Counted from the stretch's first letter, positions 22,075 through 32,941 are shown. The stretch: 64,000 nt of DNA from Cryoendolithus antarcticus (GCA_002077065.1 NAJO01000043.1:248001-312000); one strand, 5' to 3'. A program made the numbers and translations. The notes: generated by a model from the letters alone, not told the origin.

Positions 22075-24438
22075 CTAAGCCTCCGAATCTTTGACCTCTT
22101 CCACTTCCACAGCCCTTCCTTTTCCTTTGTCAGGTCTGGGCTCCGGGGCGGACCGGTCTTCGGCGGCTGAAGCGTCCTTCGACGCCGGAGTGGAGGTATC
22201 CGGGACGCTGGGCGCGACGTCGTTGAAAGACCAGTCGCCGCTTGCCCAGGGATTTCCCGATTGAGCAGATGGCGCTTCTGCAGACGGCTGCGAGGTCGAC
22301 GGAATGATTGCGGGAGTCAATGTGGCTTCAGATGCAGAAGCAGGCGTGCCAAGCTGTGTCGTAGATGGTACGAATAGTGGCGAGCCTTGATCGTCAGTCG
22401 GGCCCAGGTTCGGGACAGCTAAAGGTCCGGCTGCGTCACCTGAAGGCGCACTAGTTGCCGCATCCTGTGCGACAGTCGGCGTTGGCGCTAGGGCACCGAA
22501 CGGAGTGACGCCGACGGGTGTTGCCGAAGGCATCCCACTCACAGGCAATCCACCCATCGAGGACAACGTTCCAGTCCTCTGCAACGGCATCACTGTCCAC
22601 CCAGCGGGTACTACCATGCCCTCGGGAAGTCCCTCGTGGCCAGCACCCATCTGCCTTCCACTGCCTCCTTGTAATGTTTCCTGCCCAGCAGGCATCTGAG
22701 GCGTCATGCCCGGTGTGAACGAGCTTGCCGGAACGCGCAGAGTCCTCAACCTAATCAGCTCTGCTTCCATTGCCCGCAAGGTAGCTAGCTGCGCGACGTC
22801 GATCTGCAAGTTCTGTGCTTCGCCCATGATGCGCTGTTCAATCTGCTGTAGATGGACGTGCATCGGTACAGGAGCACGGAGCCCCGTCAGTGGGCGAGTA
22901 ATAGCAGTATCTGCGGCATATGGCACCCCAAGACCGAGATGATTTGGTCCATCGTTCGCATTTTCCGGTGCAGCTGCGTTCGCCTGGCCTTGAGGATTCC
23001 GCCATTGATTCACAAGATCGTTGATCTGCGCAGGTGCACCGTTCGCGAACCCGATGCGTACGGGACCGAGGTTGAAAAAGCGTGCTCGTACTTGAGGAGC
23101 ATTCGGAGGCTGTCCTGGCTGCTGACCTGGCGCGGCTCCGTTCGCACCTGCTACAGCACCTACTTGGCCTCGCGCCCCCGCAGGAGTAGGCGGGACGACA
23201 GGTCTTCTGCATGTCGGACATACTTGTTGCCGCTCGAGCCATGCCTTGAGACACCGCAAATGAAGTATGTGACCGCAAGGCAGCTTCTTGGCGCGGATGC
23301 CTTCGTCACGCCGCGCAGTTGGCGGCGTGGGCGCGGCTGGCTGGCCAGGAAGTTGTGCTGCTGGATTAGCTGCTGGCTGCTCCCAAGCGATCATGTCCTC
23401 GCGACAAACGATACATGCGTCTCCTCTGATCTCCTCCGTCGTTGCATCCGGATATCGCGTGTTCATCTCGCTGGTAGCTTTCCGGTAGGCTATGTAGTCG
23501 TTGATCCTCTTACTGAACGATGCAAAGGTCATGTAGACGTCGCGCATGATATGCATCGGCAGACCGTTGAATGTTACGCTGACAGCGAAGAAAGCGATGT
23601 AGATGACCAGCTTGAGAAAGTCCGTGATCACCTCCAGCACGAACAGATATCGCCTCTTGTCCTCCCAACCTGGAGTGTCCACCTCGTTCTCGTCCACTTC
23701 TATCGGTTCTTCGTCAACCGCAGAAGCTGGGGCAGGTCGTCCCTCCGCCGTCTCATTCTGTCGCGCTGCTGCCCTCTCAACCCTGATCTCCATCTTCCTC
23801 TCCTCAATCGCCTGCTTCACCTGTGCCTTCACCACTCCAATCTCGAAGACTGCCAACGCGTACCTCAGTAACGTGAACATCGCAAAGATGAGTTGTATTG
23901 CGAATTCGAAAGTGAAGATGACCATCATGCCTGGCCTGGGATCTGCCAATACAGTACTCGCGCAATACCATCCCATTCCGCCGTTGAACAGCACGCTAAC
24001 AACCAGACTGCTCGCCAATCTTGCATGAAACAACCTCGGATTCTGAGGGGGCTGCTGCTCGAGCACATCCACCCTCCCCTCGCCAATCCATCCCCATACC
24101 TTCCCTGCCAACAGCAGCACGAACAGCACCAGTAGCCAGCCTCCTACGTCTTCTCTAAAACTCGGCATCGCCAGCAGCGTATCCAGTACTGCATACCACG
24201 CTTTCTCGCTGAGCTGCTCGATCTCGATCGGTCGAAGGGGTCCATAGAGCAGGCGTTGCAAGGCATAGAGGAAGCCGGAGGCCAAAAGTAGCATGAGATT
24301 CGTGAGGATCAAAAGGCAAGCATTGGATTGAGAGAGGTAGACCGTCGCGCTATAGAAGTTGGGCCGTTGGTGGAAGGCCTTGAGGAGGCATGCCGCCGCA
24401 AGGGCCGTGGACGCGCTGGCGTAGAGCCGGAGGCGCAT
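22075..24438 (-). CDS. HRD1: ERAD E3 ubiquitin ligase Hrd1 (synoviolin-type)
   Basis: A single exon encodes 787 aa. Hrd1 is the membrane ubiquitin ligase and retrotranslocation channel of ER-associated degradation, working with Hrd3, Der1 and Cdc48. Seen: an N-terminal membrane domain with six to eight hydrophobic segments (about residues 1-320), an acidic cytosolic linker between two of them, and a RING-H2 finger CIVC ... [23 protein letters not shown] (about residues 345-415) whose loop between the first and second zinc pairs is enlarged by a Pro/Ala/Gln insertion of about 30 residues. After the RING comes a long Pro/Gln/Ala/Thr-rich tail of about 370 residues with no domain and a charged C terminus ([19 protein letters not shown]). 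A TGACGTG element lies about 160 nt upstream. Confidence 0.95.
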   Translation of the reverse strand: MRLRLYASASTALAAACLLKAFHQRPNFYSATVYLSQSNACLLILTNLMLLLASGFLYALQRLLYGPLRPIEIEQLSEKAWYAVLDTLLAMPSFREDVGGWLLVLFVLLLAGKVWGWIGEGRVDVLEQQPPQNPRLFHARLASSLVVSVLFNGGMGWYCASTVLADPRPGMMVIFTFEFAIQLIFAMFTLLRYALAVFEIGVVKAQVKQAIEERKMEIRVERAAARQNETAEGRPAPASAVDEEPIEVDENEVDTPGWEDKRRYLFVLEVITDFLKLVIYIAFFAVSVTFNGLPMHIMRDVYMTFASFSKRINDYIAYRKATSEMNTRYPDATTEEIRGDACIVCREDMIAWEQPAANPAAQLPGQPAAPTPPTARRDEGIRAKKLPCGHILHLRCLKAWLERQQVCPTCRRPVVPPTPAGARGQVGAVAGANGAAPGQQPGQPPNAPQVRARFFNLGPVRIGFANGAPAQINDLVNQWRNPQGQANAAAPENANDGPNHLGLGVPYAADTAITRPLTGLRAPVPMHVHLQQIEQRIMGEAQNLQIDVAQLATLRAMEAELIRLRTLRVPASSFTPGMTPQMPAGQETLQGGSGRQMGAGHEGLPEGMVVPAGWTVMPLQRTGTLSSMGGLPVSGMPSATPVGVTPFGALAPTPTVAQDAATSAPSGDAAGPLAVPNLGPTDDQGSPLFVPSTTQLGTPASASEATLTPAIIPSTSQPSAEAPSAQSGNPWASGDWSFNDVAPSVPDTSTPASKDASAAEDRSAPEPRPDKGKGRAVEVEEVKDSEA

Positions 24439-25506
24439 GCTGGGCGGCGATGATGGGAGCTATGGGTGAGAAGTGCTAGATAATTGCAAAAGGAGTAGCC
24501 ATGTTGCGACAGTCAGTCAGGACGTCGTTGCTGTTTGCTGCTGTTGTTCGCACCTTCACATGTCAGAGGACACCTGGGCTGAGAGCTGCACTCGGCACGT
24601 CACCGAGCCGGGGTTCCGGTCGGCTTACATAAGGCATCCGAAGTTGAGCGAAATCACGTGTTAAAATGCACCGAGGACCCAACACCCTCTTTGATCTTGG
24701 ACGAGCACTGTCGTAGAATCGCGGTTAAACTACACACGTCGTACTGACAGCTACAGGGAAGTTTCGGCAGTAATACTCCCAGGACTTCCCAAACCATGAG
24801 TTGCCCAAAGCGTAACATGGTCAACATGATGGTCATCTCCATTCCAAAATTCGACGTCAGCCTGTAGCAACAGCACGATCACGAACTTTAATGCCACAGG
24901 CTGAAGACACCATAGTCGCAGGAGTGTCATATAAGCGCATCTCGCACATAGGTAGGTCGACTGCCTGCTCATCTCCTCTGCTACCTTTCCTTGCTTGGTG
25001 ACATGCCTTCGTTCTCTCCCGGTCTGACGATCTGACCAATTCTGCACCCTCCGCGACTCGAGATCGGTGGGAGTTTGATGTTTCAATATCGCCACGATCA
25101 GAACGTACTGCCTCTTCAGGGCGAGTTCGGGCCTCGAAACGCTGCCATATTCACAGCTGCGTGTATCGATCATCGCGCTTCTGCATTTGCGAGAGACCGA
25201 AGTCGATCGCTTGCGAACGGAGAATGCCAGCGATGCCTCTCCGCGAAACGCCAAGTCCGACTCCACTGTCACAGCCAATGTGATACGAGCGCAAGCGACA
25301 TGGAACACGACTGGAGAAGAATGACCTTGAGAGCTGACAACGATGTCGCAAATGAACGCCAATTCGCATACCAACTGTATCAATAACCTAAACTAGAGTT
25401 CCAAAAGTCCCAAGAACGCACAAGTCAACAACGCAAACCCAAATCCGAACGCATCTCTGTGTACCAAATGATAGTCCAATCTTGTTTCAACTGCTCATGC
25501 ATGAGC
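24439..25506. other. intergenic, 1.1 kb
   Basis: Hrd1 promoter and downstream flank of the repeat-rich wall-protein gene. A 210-codon minus-strand frame (24751-25383) has only a TTG start and no recognisable domain. Confidence 0.45.
24596..24602 (-). promoter_or_regulatory. possible unfolded-protein-response element upstream of Hrd1
   Basis: The minus strand reads TGACGTG, followed by C, about 160 nt before the Hrd1 start codon. TGACGTG is the core of the UPR element bound by Hac1/XBP1-type bZIP factors, and HRD1 is a known UPR target in other organisms. A 7-mer can occur by chance, so this is suggestive only. Confidence 0.35.
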
Positions 25507-26791
25507 TCAAACCATCACCGCCACTCCTCCGAGAAGCACCATCGCTAACAGCCCTCCATCAACTCCGATGAGCTGAGCAGCTCCGGTGGCAGTGGGGTTG
25601 GCGGGAGTGTACTTGCTGGGGCTGGGTGACTGGGTGACGGAAGGGATGGTGACGTGGGTAGTCGAGGTGGTGCTTGTCCAGACCGTCGACGTCGAGCGGG
25701 AAGTGGGGCCAGGGGTGGTGGTGTTTGTCAGTGGTGGCAGTGGAGGGGTGACGAAGCTGAACCAGGTCGTGGACTTCGAGATCGTCGAGGGAGCGGCCGA
25801 CCTGGTGATGAAAGTGTACGTCTCGGTTGGGTAGTACACCGTCGGCCAGGTCTTGGTCGACCAGATTGGAAGAGAGGTGGAGGTGCTGCACTTGCTCGAG
25901 GACTTGATCGATGTGGAGACCGGAGGAAGCACGTACCAGGTCATCGTCGTGCTCGGGGTGGAAGCCTTGCTCGATGTTGTGCATGGTGTCGTGGTCTTGC
26001 TCTTGCTTGAGGTCGTGACCGGAGGGGGAACATACCAGGTCGAGGTCGAGTAAGTGGTGGAAGACTTGCTCGAGGTCGCGCAGGGTGTCGTGCTCTTCTT
26101 CGAAGTTGTGACCGGGGGAGGAGTGACGTACCAGGTCGAGGTCGTGCAAGGCGTGGTGGTCTTCGACGTGGTCGACGTGGTCTTGCTCGACGTGGTGCAC
26201 GGAGTTGTGGTCTTCGACGTCGAGGTCGATGTGGTGCGCGGAGTTGTAAGCTTCGTCGAGGTGGTCTTAGTCGAGGTGGTACATGGTGTCGTGGTCTTGC
26301 TCGAAGTCGTGCAAGGGGTGGTAGCCTTGCTCGACTTGGAGGTCGAAGACGTGGTCTTGTAGGAGGAGATACATGGAGAAGCGGTGGATGGCGACGAAGT
26401 TGACTTGCTGGCCGTCTTCGTTGTCGTCGTGGTTGAGGTGGTTGTGGAAGTCGTGGTGCTTGTCTTGGTGGACGTCTTCGGGCAGGGAGCGGTCGTGCAG
26501 GCGGGCGAAACCTATTCGCAGTCCTCGTCGCAATCGTCGGTGAAGTTGAACTCGAGGCTGCCGTTGACGTCGAAGTCGACCCAACCGGAGATGTCGTCTT
26601 GCTGAGTGGCAGATCGGGCGGCGACAAGCCCCTGTCCGGCTTGAGGATCGTTCGCTGTCGGGGACGCGGAGACTGCAAGAAGGCTGATCAGCTCTCGAAC
26701 GAATGATCAGTGCTTGTGCTCACGTACCTGGAGCTGTACTCATGAGAGTGAGCAGCGTGCCGCCGGTGAGAGCGAACATGAGGGATTTCAT
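25507..26791 (-). CDS. Thr/Ser-rich repeat cell-wall protein, GPI-anchored; in-frame TAG
   Basis: Two exons (26728-26791 and 25507-26672) with a 55-nt intron form one frame of 410 codons that is interrupted by a single TAG at 26512-26514. Before the TAG: signal peptide MKSLMFALTGGTLLTLMSTA and an acidic segment (VDFDVNGSLEFNF, DDCDEDCE), 74 residues in all. After it, in the same frame: about 330 residues of Thr/Ser/Lys/Pro-rich repeats with recurring TTTPCTTSSK and TWYVxPPVTTS units, then a hydrophobic C terminus (GVDGGLLAMVLLGGVAVMV) typical of a GPI attachment signal. Such proteins are normally O-mannosylated and bound to wall glucan. The stop may be a true premature stop, a readthrough codon, a sequencing error, or part of an unrecognised in-frame intron (26512-26568 would be 57 nt, but its GTCAAC donor is weak and no good branch point is seen). 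Identity as a wall protein is inferred from composition. Confidence 0.6.
25905..26350 (-). repeat. degenerate Thr-rich coding repeats
   Basis: Within the wall-protein exon, units encoding TWYV-(P/L/T)-PPV(T/S)TS recur three times (near 25910-25945, 26011-26040 and 26101-26140) and TTTPCTTSSK-type units recur at least five times. At DNA level this is a run of gtc/gac/ctt/gct triplets, which keeps several frames open on both strands. Confidence 0.75.
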
Positions 26792-27508
26792 GTCGGCGGT
26801 TGAGTGGTTGTCGATCGTTTGTGTCAAGTGGTGTGTATCGCTGTTGTGGATGGATGTAGTAAAAATGTGGTAGCCAGGAAATATTGTGGAAGCTGACTGG
26901 AGAGTAGAAGAGAAGAGGAAAAGAATGAGATCAGAAGAGCTGTTTTGATGGCTGTGGTTAAAGGCGAGGAAGTCACTCTCTCGAGGGCCGTGACAACAAC
27001 CAAGTAGTCTTTCACGCTGCACCTGCCATGCCGTATACATACGAGAGCTGTCCATGAGCGGCAGCTGCTCTCAACGGGAACAGCAAGTGGCTAGTGCTGC
27101 CACACGCAAAGCCCGTAGCGCCGTGTGTAGCAGTATTGGTATCAGAGAGACGTCGCACAATAGGCCTATGGCTAATGGAAATGCGTCCGTTCGTCGCAAC
27201 CATTGACTAGATTCTCAGACTCCAGCCTGCTCGCGATGGTATCATAACACATTTGCCTGGATCTCAAGTCTAGTGTGCCTTCCACAGCGCGCCTTCCTTG
27301 CGAGAAAATCACTTCGTGACGACCGCCTCGTGACTTCCCCCCGATCGTCAACAAACATCATACCACTTCGCCGCGTCGCCTTCGTCTGATCAATTCCCCT
27401 TCGCTTCCACTCGTTTGCATAGACGATTTCGACACAGACTCTCCCCGGATATCATCACCTAGCGACGCCGAGACACTCACTGAAACCAGCACCTCGCCAC
27501 TCGTCAAG
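26792..27508. other. divergent promoter between two wall-protein genes
   Basis: A 717-nt head-to-head intergenic region. The 100 nt before each ATG is pyrimidine-rich on the coding strand, as is common in fungal leaders. No other gene seen. Confidence 0.5.
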
Positions 27509-29489
27509 ATGCAGTTTGCACGTCTGGCCGCCTCCCTCGCGGCGTCTGATCTCGTCCAAGCCCAAGTACCTGCAGAGCCTGTCCTTGGTACGTCTCGTGT
27601 CTTCTGAGCTATACGAATACAGTGCTGACGGTCCAACAGTCCCCCACCAGGATGTAGTCACGAGCACTTCCACCATGCCAACCGAAGTCAAGAAGACCAG
27701 TGTCGTGGTGATCGACTACTTCCTAGCCATGACCACGTCCACAATCTACAGCACCAGCGAGGTAACAATCTGGAGCTGCGGGCCTGGCGTCAGCAACTGT
27801 CCGATCACGACTGTCGTGACTGTGGCATCCACCACTCTCTGTCCGGTCACCATGACATCCTCCGCAACGGTGACGATCACTGACACTTCGGCTGTCCCAG
27901 CTACGCACTCGTCGCAAGTCATCTCCAGTGGTGTGTCGCCACCAACGAGTACTGCTGCAGTATCCGGACCAGGGGCTTCTACCACTTCCGCTGCTTCAAG
28001 TGTTGGTTTTCCGGCCGGGACTGGCTCTGCTGGCTCGAGTGTCCCATCAGCTGGTCTTTCTTCTGGATCTGGAAGCAGTGGCAGATTGGGCGAGCCTACG
28101 TCGGTGCCCTATACATCACCACAGCCATCGTCAACAGTCGCGTCTTCCGAAGGCAATCCAGTGGGCGCAGGCACGACATCTGCAAGCGCTAGTGCGGCTC
28201 AGACTAACTTCAGCTTCTCGTATGGCGCACCAAGTGGTTCTGCCTCATCAGCCAGCACCGGCTCGGCAGCAGTGTCGCCCACATCAACGCCAATCCGGCA
28301 ATCTGGTAGTAGCTCATCATTGTCGGCTGCAGTCGTCTCGCCAGCCAGCACTGCAGCTCCCAGTGCTGGAAAGTCTCCCGCCGGCACATTTCCCCAATCT
28401 CCGACATCGTCGAGCGGCGGTTCACCGCAAGCAGCTTCATATGGAGGTGTACCGGCTCCGAGTGCACAGGCCACGCCTTCGAGCGTGGCTCCCACAGGTT
28501 CAGCATCATCTTCCACATCGATTGGTGGTCCTGAGTCCGGCACATCGAGCACTGGTGGAGGCATTCCAGCGAGCGGATCGACCGCCAGCCCACTAGCTGG
28601 ATCTTCGCCTACATCTGGTCCGGTCACCACCCCAGCTTCGTCTGCTCCAGGTAGCGGGGCAGGGTTTTCGGGCTCTACTACACCCTCGAGCTCAGTAGGC
28701 AGTCCCGCGTCTGGCTCCGCAGGCAGCAGCGTGGTGTCGCCACCAGCGTATGCGCCATCAGCGGCTCCTGCGGCTCCACCGCCAACACCCTCTTCTCTGG
28801 CCGCTTCATCAGGGTCAGCTACTTCAGCAGTCGGCGGTAGCGCCATCGCTACCTCCCCAGCCACAAACAGCGGCTCCGCAGGGGCGCCCACCGCGAGCAG
28901 CCTACTCTCTTTCTCCGGGCCTGCCTCAGAGTCGTACCCATCAGAGAGCGGTAGTGTTCCTGACTCGACAAGCCACGTTCACACCACGATCACTTCTTTT
29001 GTGACTAGCCACATCACCGTTTCCGGGTCGCGGTCGTCCGCTAGCGCCGGCAGCTCATCTTCATCGGAGACAGGCGTTTCGAACGTCAGTAATTCACTCT
29101 ATGCTCACAATATGACCACTGCTGACATATCACAGGGCGCGCCCGATCTCTCCAGCTCTTCGAGTGGATCCGCGACTACCGCCTATCCTTCTCCAGCGGG
29201 CTACACTTACCTACCACCAACCGCAACCATCGAGACTACGACCTCGAGCATTGACGTTGCTGGAGCCGTCCCAACTTCAACCAGCTCGAGCAGCAACGTT
29301 GCTGGCGCAGCTGGCGCTACTGGTTCCGGATACCCAGGGTCCACGTACGGGTCTTCCGGCAACGGCACCTTCAGTGCACCCTCTGCCCAGGTCTCACCCT
29401 ACACGGGCGCTGCCAATGAGAAGGACATCGAATCGAAGATATTGCTTGGTCTCATCATTGCTCTGATCAGCGCGATCGTGCTACTCTGA
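27509..29489 (+). CDS. Ser/Thr/Ala/Pro-rich GPI-anchored surface protein
   Basis: Two exons (27509-27587 and 27640-29489) with a 52-nt intron give 642 aa. Seen: signal peptide MQFARLAASLAASDLVQAQ; a short N-terminal segment with paired cysteines (IWSCGPGVSNCPITT, TTLCPVTMT); a very long low-complexity region of Ser, Thr, Ala, Gly and Pro (about residues 120-590); and a C-terminal hydrophobic tail (ILLGLIIALISAIVLL) preceded by a small-residue site, typical of GPI anchoring. Proteins of this plan are heavily O-mannosylated and linked to wall or plasma membrane. No catalytic domain is present. It is divergent from the other Thr/Ser-rich protein gene. Function (adhesion, sensing or structural) cannot be told from sequence. 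Confidence 0.85.
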
Positions 29490-30016
29490 GCGCCCCCTCG
29501 CGCATAGCTTACTTTGCCAGGGCTACGCGTCATATGCATTTGCCTGGTCTTACCAAAGTCGATTCACACCGGCATACTTACTTTCGAATGGCCCATGGCC
29601 TCCCACACTCGCTACTGTACGAACGAAGCATGTGTATGGATTGAAGGTCAAGGAATGTATGGGTAGACGAAGTGCCGGTCTGAGTATGCAGAGCTTAGTC
29701 AATGTAAAGCAAAGATCAGTATGCGATGGATTGGCTTGATGGCAGACTGGCCCATCACCCTCTCAACTCTCCGTTGGTGAGGTCTCCAGATGCAAGGTTG
29801 CCGGCATGATGCTGCAAGAGAGGTGAGGGTCTGGCGAAGAAAGGGAGGTACTAGCTACAGCCTCATGATTGGCTGAAACGAAGGCGTCGGAACGTCACCA
29901 TTGGCAGCTCTGTCGAATCGCCTTGGCCAGATCCAGCATTTCCTTTTTTTCTCTTGTACAACGGGCACTCCTTTTAGCACAGCTTTGCAGCTCTCGCCGC
30001 CTCTCATCCACCCACA
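29490..30016. other. intergenic
   Basis: 3' flank of the surface-protein gene and leader of the next gene, ending in a pyrimidine-rich stretch. Nothing further supported. Confidence 0.5.
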
Positions 30017-30589
30017 ATGTCCACCTCCGACCCAGTCCCACCCTTCCACCGCCTCCTCTCCTTCTACTCCAACCGCTCCCCCTACCCCTCAACCTCCACA
30101 ATCCGCCTCACAGATTCCCTGCGTGGAAACCTTGCCTTGGGACTGGACTTCCCCGTCGCCCTCGCCATAGCCATAGGTCGCCACCTCTACCTCCGCAACA
30201 CCTCCCTGTTCAGCCTAAACATCCACGTTCCCTCCGTCAAGACAACACACACGCTCCTCGAGGGGTTAGACATAGATGAGAAGAGAAGCTATAGTCGCGC
30301 GGAGCTGATGGAGGCTGCGAAGCCGAATGGCTGGGCGGGTGTGGCGGATGCTGTGGGAGTTTGGGCGTTGAGTGCTGACGTTGGGAGTGGGAGGATTGAG
30401 GGAGCGGATGTGGTTAGTTTCCAGAGGGGTACTCTGCTGAGGGAGCTGGAGATGCGAAGGAAGGGGAGAGAGCAGGCGTTGCCGCTATACAGGGGTGGGC
30501 CGATCTCGGTAGCTGGGCATAGTTGGGTTGTTGGGAAGATGTTTGGGGTGCAGGTGTACCGCGACGACGAGGGGAAGAGGAGGGACTAA
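30017..30589 (+). CDS. uncharacterised protein, 190 aa
   Basis: A single exon with a good ATG context (ccacaATGt) after a CT-rich leader. I do not recognise the family. Seen: a Ser/Thr/Pro/Tyr-rich first 30 residues, a moderately hydrophobic segment LALGLDFPVALAIAIGRHLYL (about residues 40-60) that is too polar at its ends to call a membrane helix with confidence, and a charged C terminus with several Gly-rich turns (YRGGPISVAGHSWVVGKMFG). No signal peptide, cysteine motif or nucleotide-binding loop. Even amino-acid use and lack of strong competing frames support coding. The last third could be a small beta-rich domain; that is inference. Confidence 0.6.
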   Translation: MSTSDPVPPFHRLLSFYSNRSPYPSTSTIRLTDSLRGNLALGLDFPVALAIAIGRHLYLRNTSLFSLNIHVPSVKTTHTLLEGLDIDEKRSYSRAELMEAAKPNGWAGVADAVGVWALSADVGSGRIEGADVVSFQRGTLLRELEMRRKGREQALPLYRGGPISVAGHSWVVGKMFGVQVYRDDEGKRRD

Positions 30590-31695
30590 TCGCAATCGGA
30601 CTGCCTGAGCACTGCAAATCGAGAACATACGCCACCGTCAGATCCTACGAGCACATCGCGCTCATCCACGCGTAACAGCTAGCCGACATGACGGCTGCCG
30701 ATGCAGCAGCGTCGCAGCGGACCGCCTCCGCGCACGACAAGCCTAAGTCGCAAAAAGAACAGCCAGCACATCCACCAATCCAACAAAACCTTACACCCAC
30801 CTTGCCAGTGGTTAGACGGGAAATTACTTATCGAAGCCCCAGATTCTACCGTGTCTGAGTTTGGTTTGCGACGGAATTCCTTTATTACTCGGCTTTTCCT
30901 CCGGTTATTCGAATCTGTGGACACATTCCGGGGCAAGGATATTCCTAGCGGAGATGGGAAACCGTGTCAGGCACGTTAACGACTTGACTACAGGAACCTT
31001 GGTGGGATGGGCTTCGAAAAATGGGACTATGTAGTGCACATTACGATGTGCGCACGTAGCATGCATGGCCGTCTAGCGTTTCGTTGATGGACGAGTCGGC
31101 TGATTGAACATGAGTTTGCGGTCGTGAGCATCGCATCTCTGAGCATTCGACGCGTATGGCCACCCTCGAAGCTTGGGCGCCGGTCACCACACTTGATCGA
31201 GTCTAGGACGTACTCTGATCGTCATCCAAGTAATTAAAGGGTCGCCTCGAGCAACGGGAGAGATTGTTCGAAAGCGTGATGTGGCACCACAGAGAGGCCA
31301 TGCGTACCTGCTACATATGGCTTAGAAGAAAGCAGCAGACCTCAGCAGGAGTCCATCTGAGCTGCAAACATCCAAGTTGTGCCTTCTTCAATCTTAGACG
31401 GAGACCATGCCATTTGAATACGATCAACACACGATGTCACGAGCTCATACGTAAGGTATGCAGTGCAATGCAAGGGTAGTGCACAGCGAGCTGCAATGCC
31501 AGCGCACATACTCGTCAATGTCACTTCACAATAGGCACTACGTGGGTGCAGCTGTGTGCTCGCGAGATACAACGGCCATTGCAGTTGCATTACTCTTTAC
31601 AACCGCTCCTTGAATCTTGCATGCTCTAGCGCCGCCTACGCGCTTCATAGCAAAGGCCATCGATGTATGGATCTCCCCAACCCTCGTAGAACCCC
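30590..31695. other. intergenic, 1.1 kb
   Basis: Only short overlapping frames in several phases; no gene, RNA or repeat could be supported. Confidence 0.45.
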
Positions 31696-32068
31696 TCACA
31701 TGATCCCACAGCACACCACATCCATTCCTGGCTCCCTCCTTTCCAATCTAGGGTTACCATACAATCCCAGTCTGATTCCAGCCTTGCGAAACTCGCACAT
31801 CCTCCGTTTCCGCATATCGTAGCTCTCGAAGTAACACCGCGGACAAGAGTCTGGCGGCGCAAAGCAGGCCTTCCGTGTCGGCATATCTGCGGGACCGTAA
31901 GGCTGAGTCGACGAGAAGTCGGTACAGGTGAGTAGATTGCGATCTGGGCCGCATGATCGGGTCAAGGAGAGCCTGCAGGGTTTAGCGGCAGTCTTCTGCG
32001 TGTAGAGGTGACGAAGCGTACCAGGTGTGGCCGCAGCGGCGCGACTTGCGGAGCGTCGTCTGGCACAT
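31696..32068 (-). CDS. small Cys-rich conserved fungal protein, 107 aa
   Basis: Two exons (32022-32068 and 31696-31972) with a 49-nt intron close exactly to 107 aa, starting MCQTTLRKSRRCGHTW. The first exon is only 47 nt, so an unspliced reading misses the start. Seen: CGHTW, SCGPDRNLLTC, CFAPPDSCPRCYF and VVCCGIM, giving about ten cysteines with CxxC-like pairs, and basic residues near both ends. No signal peptide, so it is probably intracellular and zinc-binding. I recall short fungal proteins of this CRRCGHTW type without an assigned function. The second exon alone, read from an internal ATG, would be an alternative shorter product. Confidence 0.7.
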
Positions 32069-32252
32069 CTTGATGTCTGCTGGTGGCGAGTAACGAGAGG
32101 CGCCTGGCAGTTGTAGATGCAGAGAGATCGAATCAGGAATTTCTAGCATTGAAGGCGTCTTGTGCAGTCAATGCTCCTCTCTCGGAATTGCAAACTTCTG
32201 TCCTTAGACCGAGGCGCCATCCAGCAAACATCACGAGTTCTTCATCATCGAC

Positions 32253-32684
32253 TCAATCCCCTCTCCCTGCCTTACTAGTCGCAGCCGCCACCTCCTCCTC
32301 AGCCTCCTCCTGGCCCCTCCTCTTAATCTCCTGCATAAGCTCATACATCTGCGCAACCTGCTCATCGCTCATTTTATCAACCTTCTCGCGATCCATCTTC
32401 TCACCCCTCCACCCATCGCCCTCAATCCCCTGCGCGTACAACTGCCACTCGCTCAGAAAACCAACAATGTGCATTGGGTTGTCGATTTTGCGGTGAGCGC
32501 GGAACTCGGCTTTGACGTATTCGTCGCCGAGGAGGCGTTCTTCAGTGGGGAGGTACTTGCGGTGGGAGCGAAGGAGACGGCGGTACAGGGGAATTGGGGG
32601 AAGGAGAGCTGGGGGTGTTGGGCGCAGGGAGGAGCGGGTGGAGGTTATAGTGGGGGTTGCGAGGAGGCGGAGAGCGGGACGCAT
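32253..32684 (-). CDS. SDH7: succinate dehydrogenase assembly factor 3 (Sdh7/ACN9, LYR family)
   Basis: A single exon encodes 143 aa. ACN9/SDHAF3 proteins act in the mitochondrial matrix, where they help the iron-sulfur subunit of complex II mature and protect it from oxidants. Seen: an Arg/Ser/Thr-rich N-terminal presequence without acidic residues (about residues 1-30), the LYR motif in [15 protein letters not shown], then [20 protein letters not shown] and [12 protein letters not shown], all hallmarks of this family. A charged Glu-rich tail ends the protein. It is divergent from the Mtq2 gene, with a 257-nt shared promoter region. Confidence 0.93.
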   Translation of the reverse strand: MRPALRLLATPTITSTRSSLRPTPPALLPPIPLYRRLLRSHRKYLPTEERLLGDEYVKAEFRAHRKIDNPMHIVGFLSEWQLYAQGIEGDGWRGEKMDREKVDKMSDEQVAQMYELMQEIKRRGQEEAEEEVAAATSKAGRGD

Positions 32685-32941
32685 GGTGGGCGAGTGATGG
32701 GGGAGACTGATGAGACACGCGAGAAGCCTGTAGACGCAATTATAGTTGAGATGGGGAGGGATGATGGGAGTCGAGATGTCAGAAAGTCGACTTCAATGCC
32801 GACGTCATGTCGAATGGTCTAAGCTTTTTACATTGCACTCTCCGCAGCCTCGGACTTCTGTCGATGATGGGTATACTACTGTAAACAAAACGTGATATGT
32901 AGCTGCAGAGGTCGCAGCGGTGTACTGATCTCGCATGCACC

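Noticed and set aside
24751..25383. 210-codon minus-strand open frame
   Set aside because: The only start at its head is TTG; no domain, no splice context, irregular composition.
25941..26678. 245-codon Arg/Pro-rich frame overlapping the wall-protein gene
   Set aside because: It is the shifted reading of a triplet repeat, with neither signal peptide nor anchor, and cuts across the splice model.
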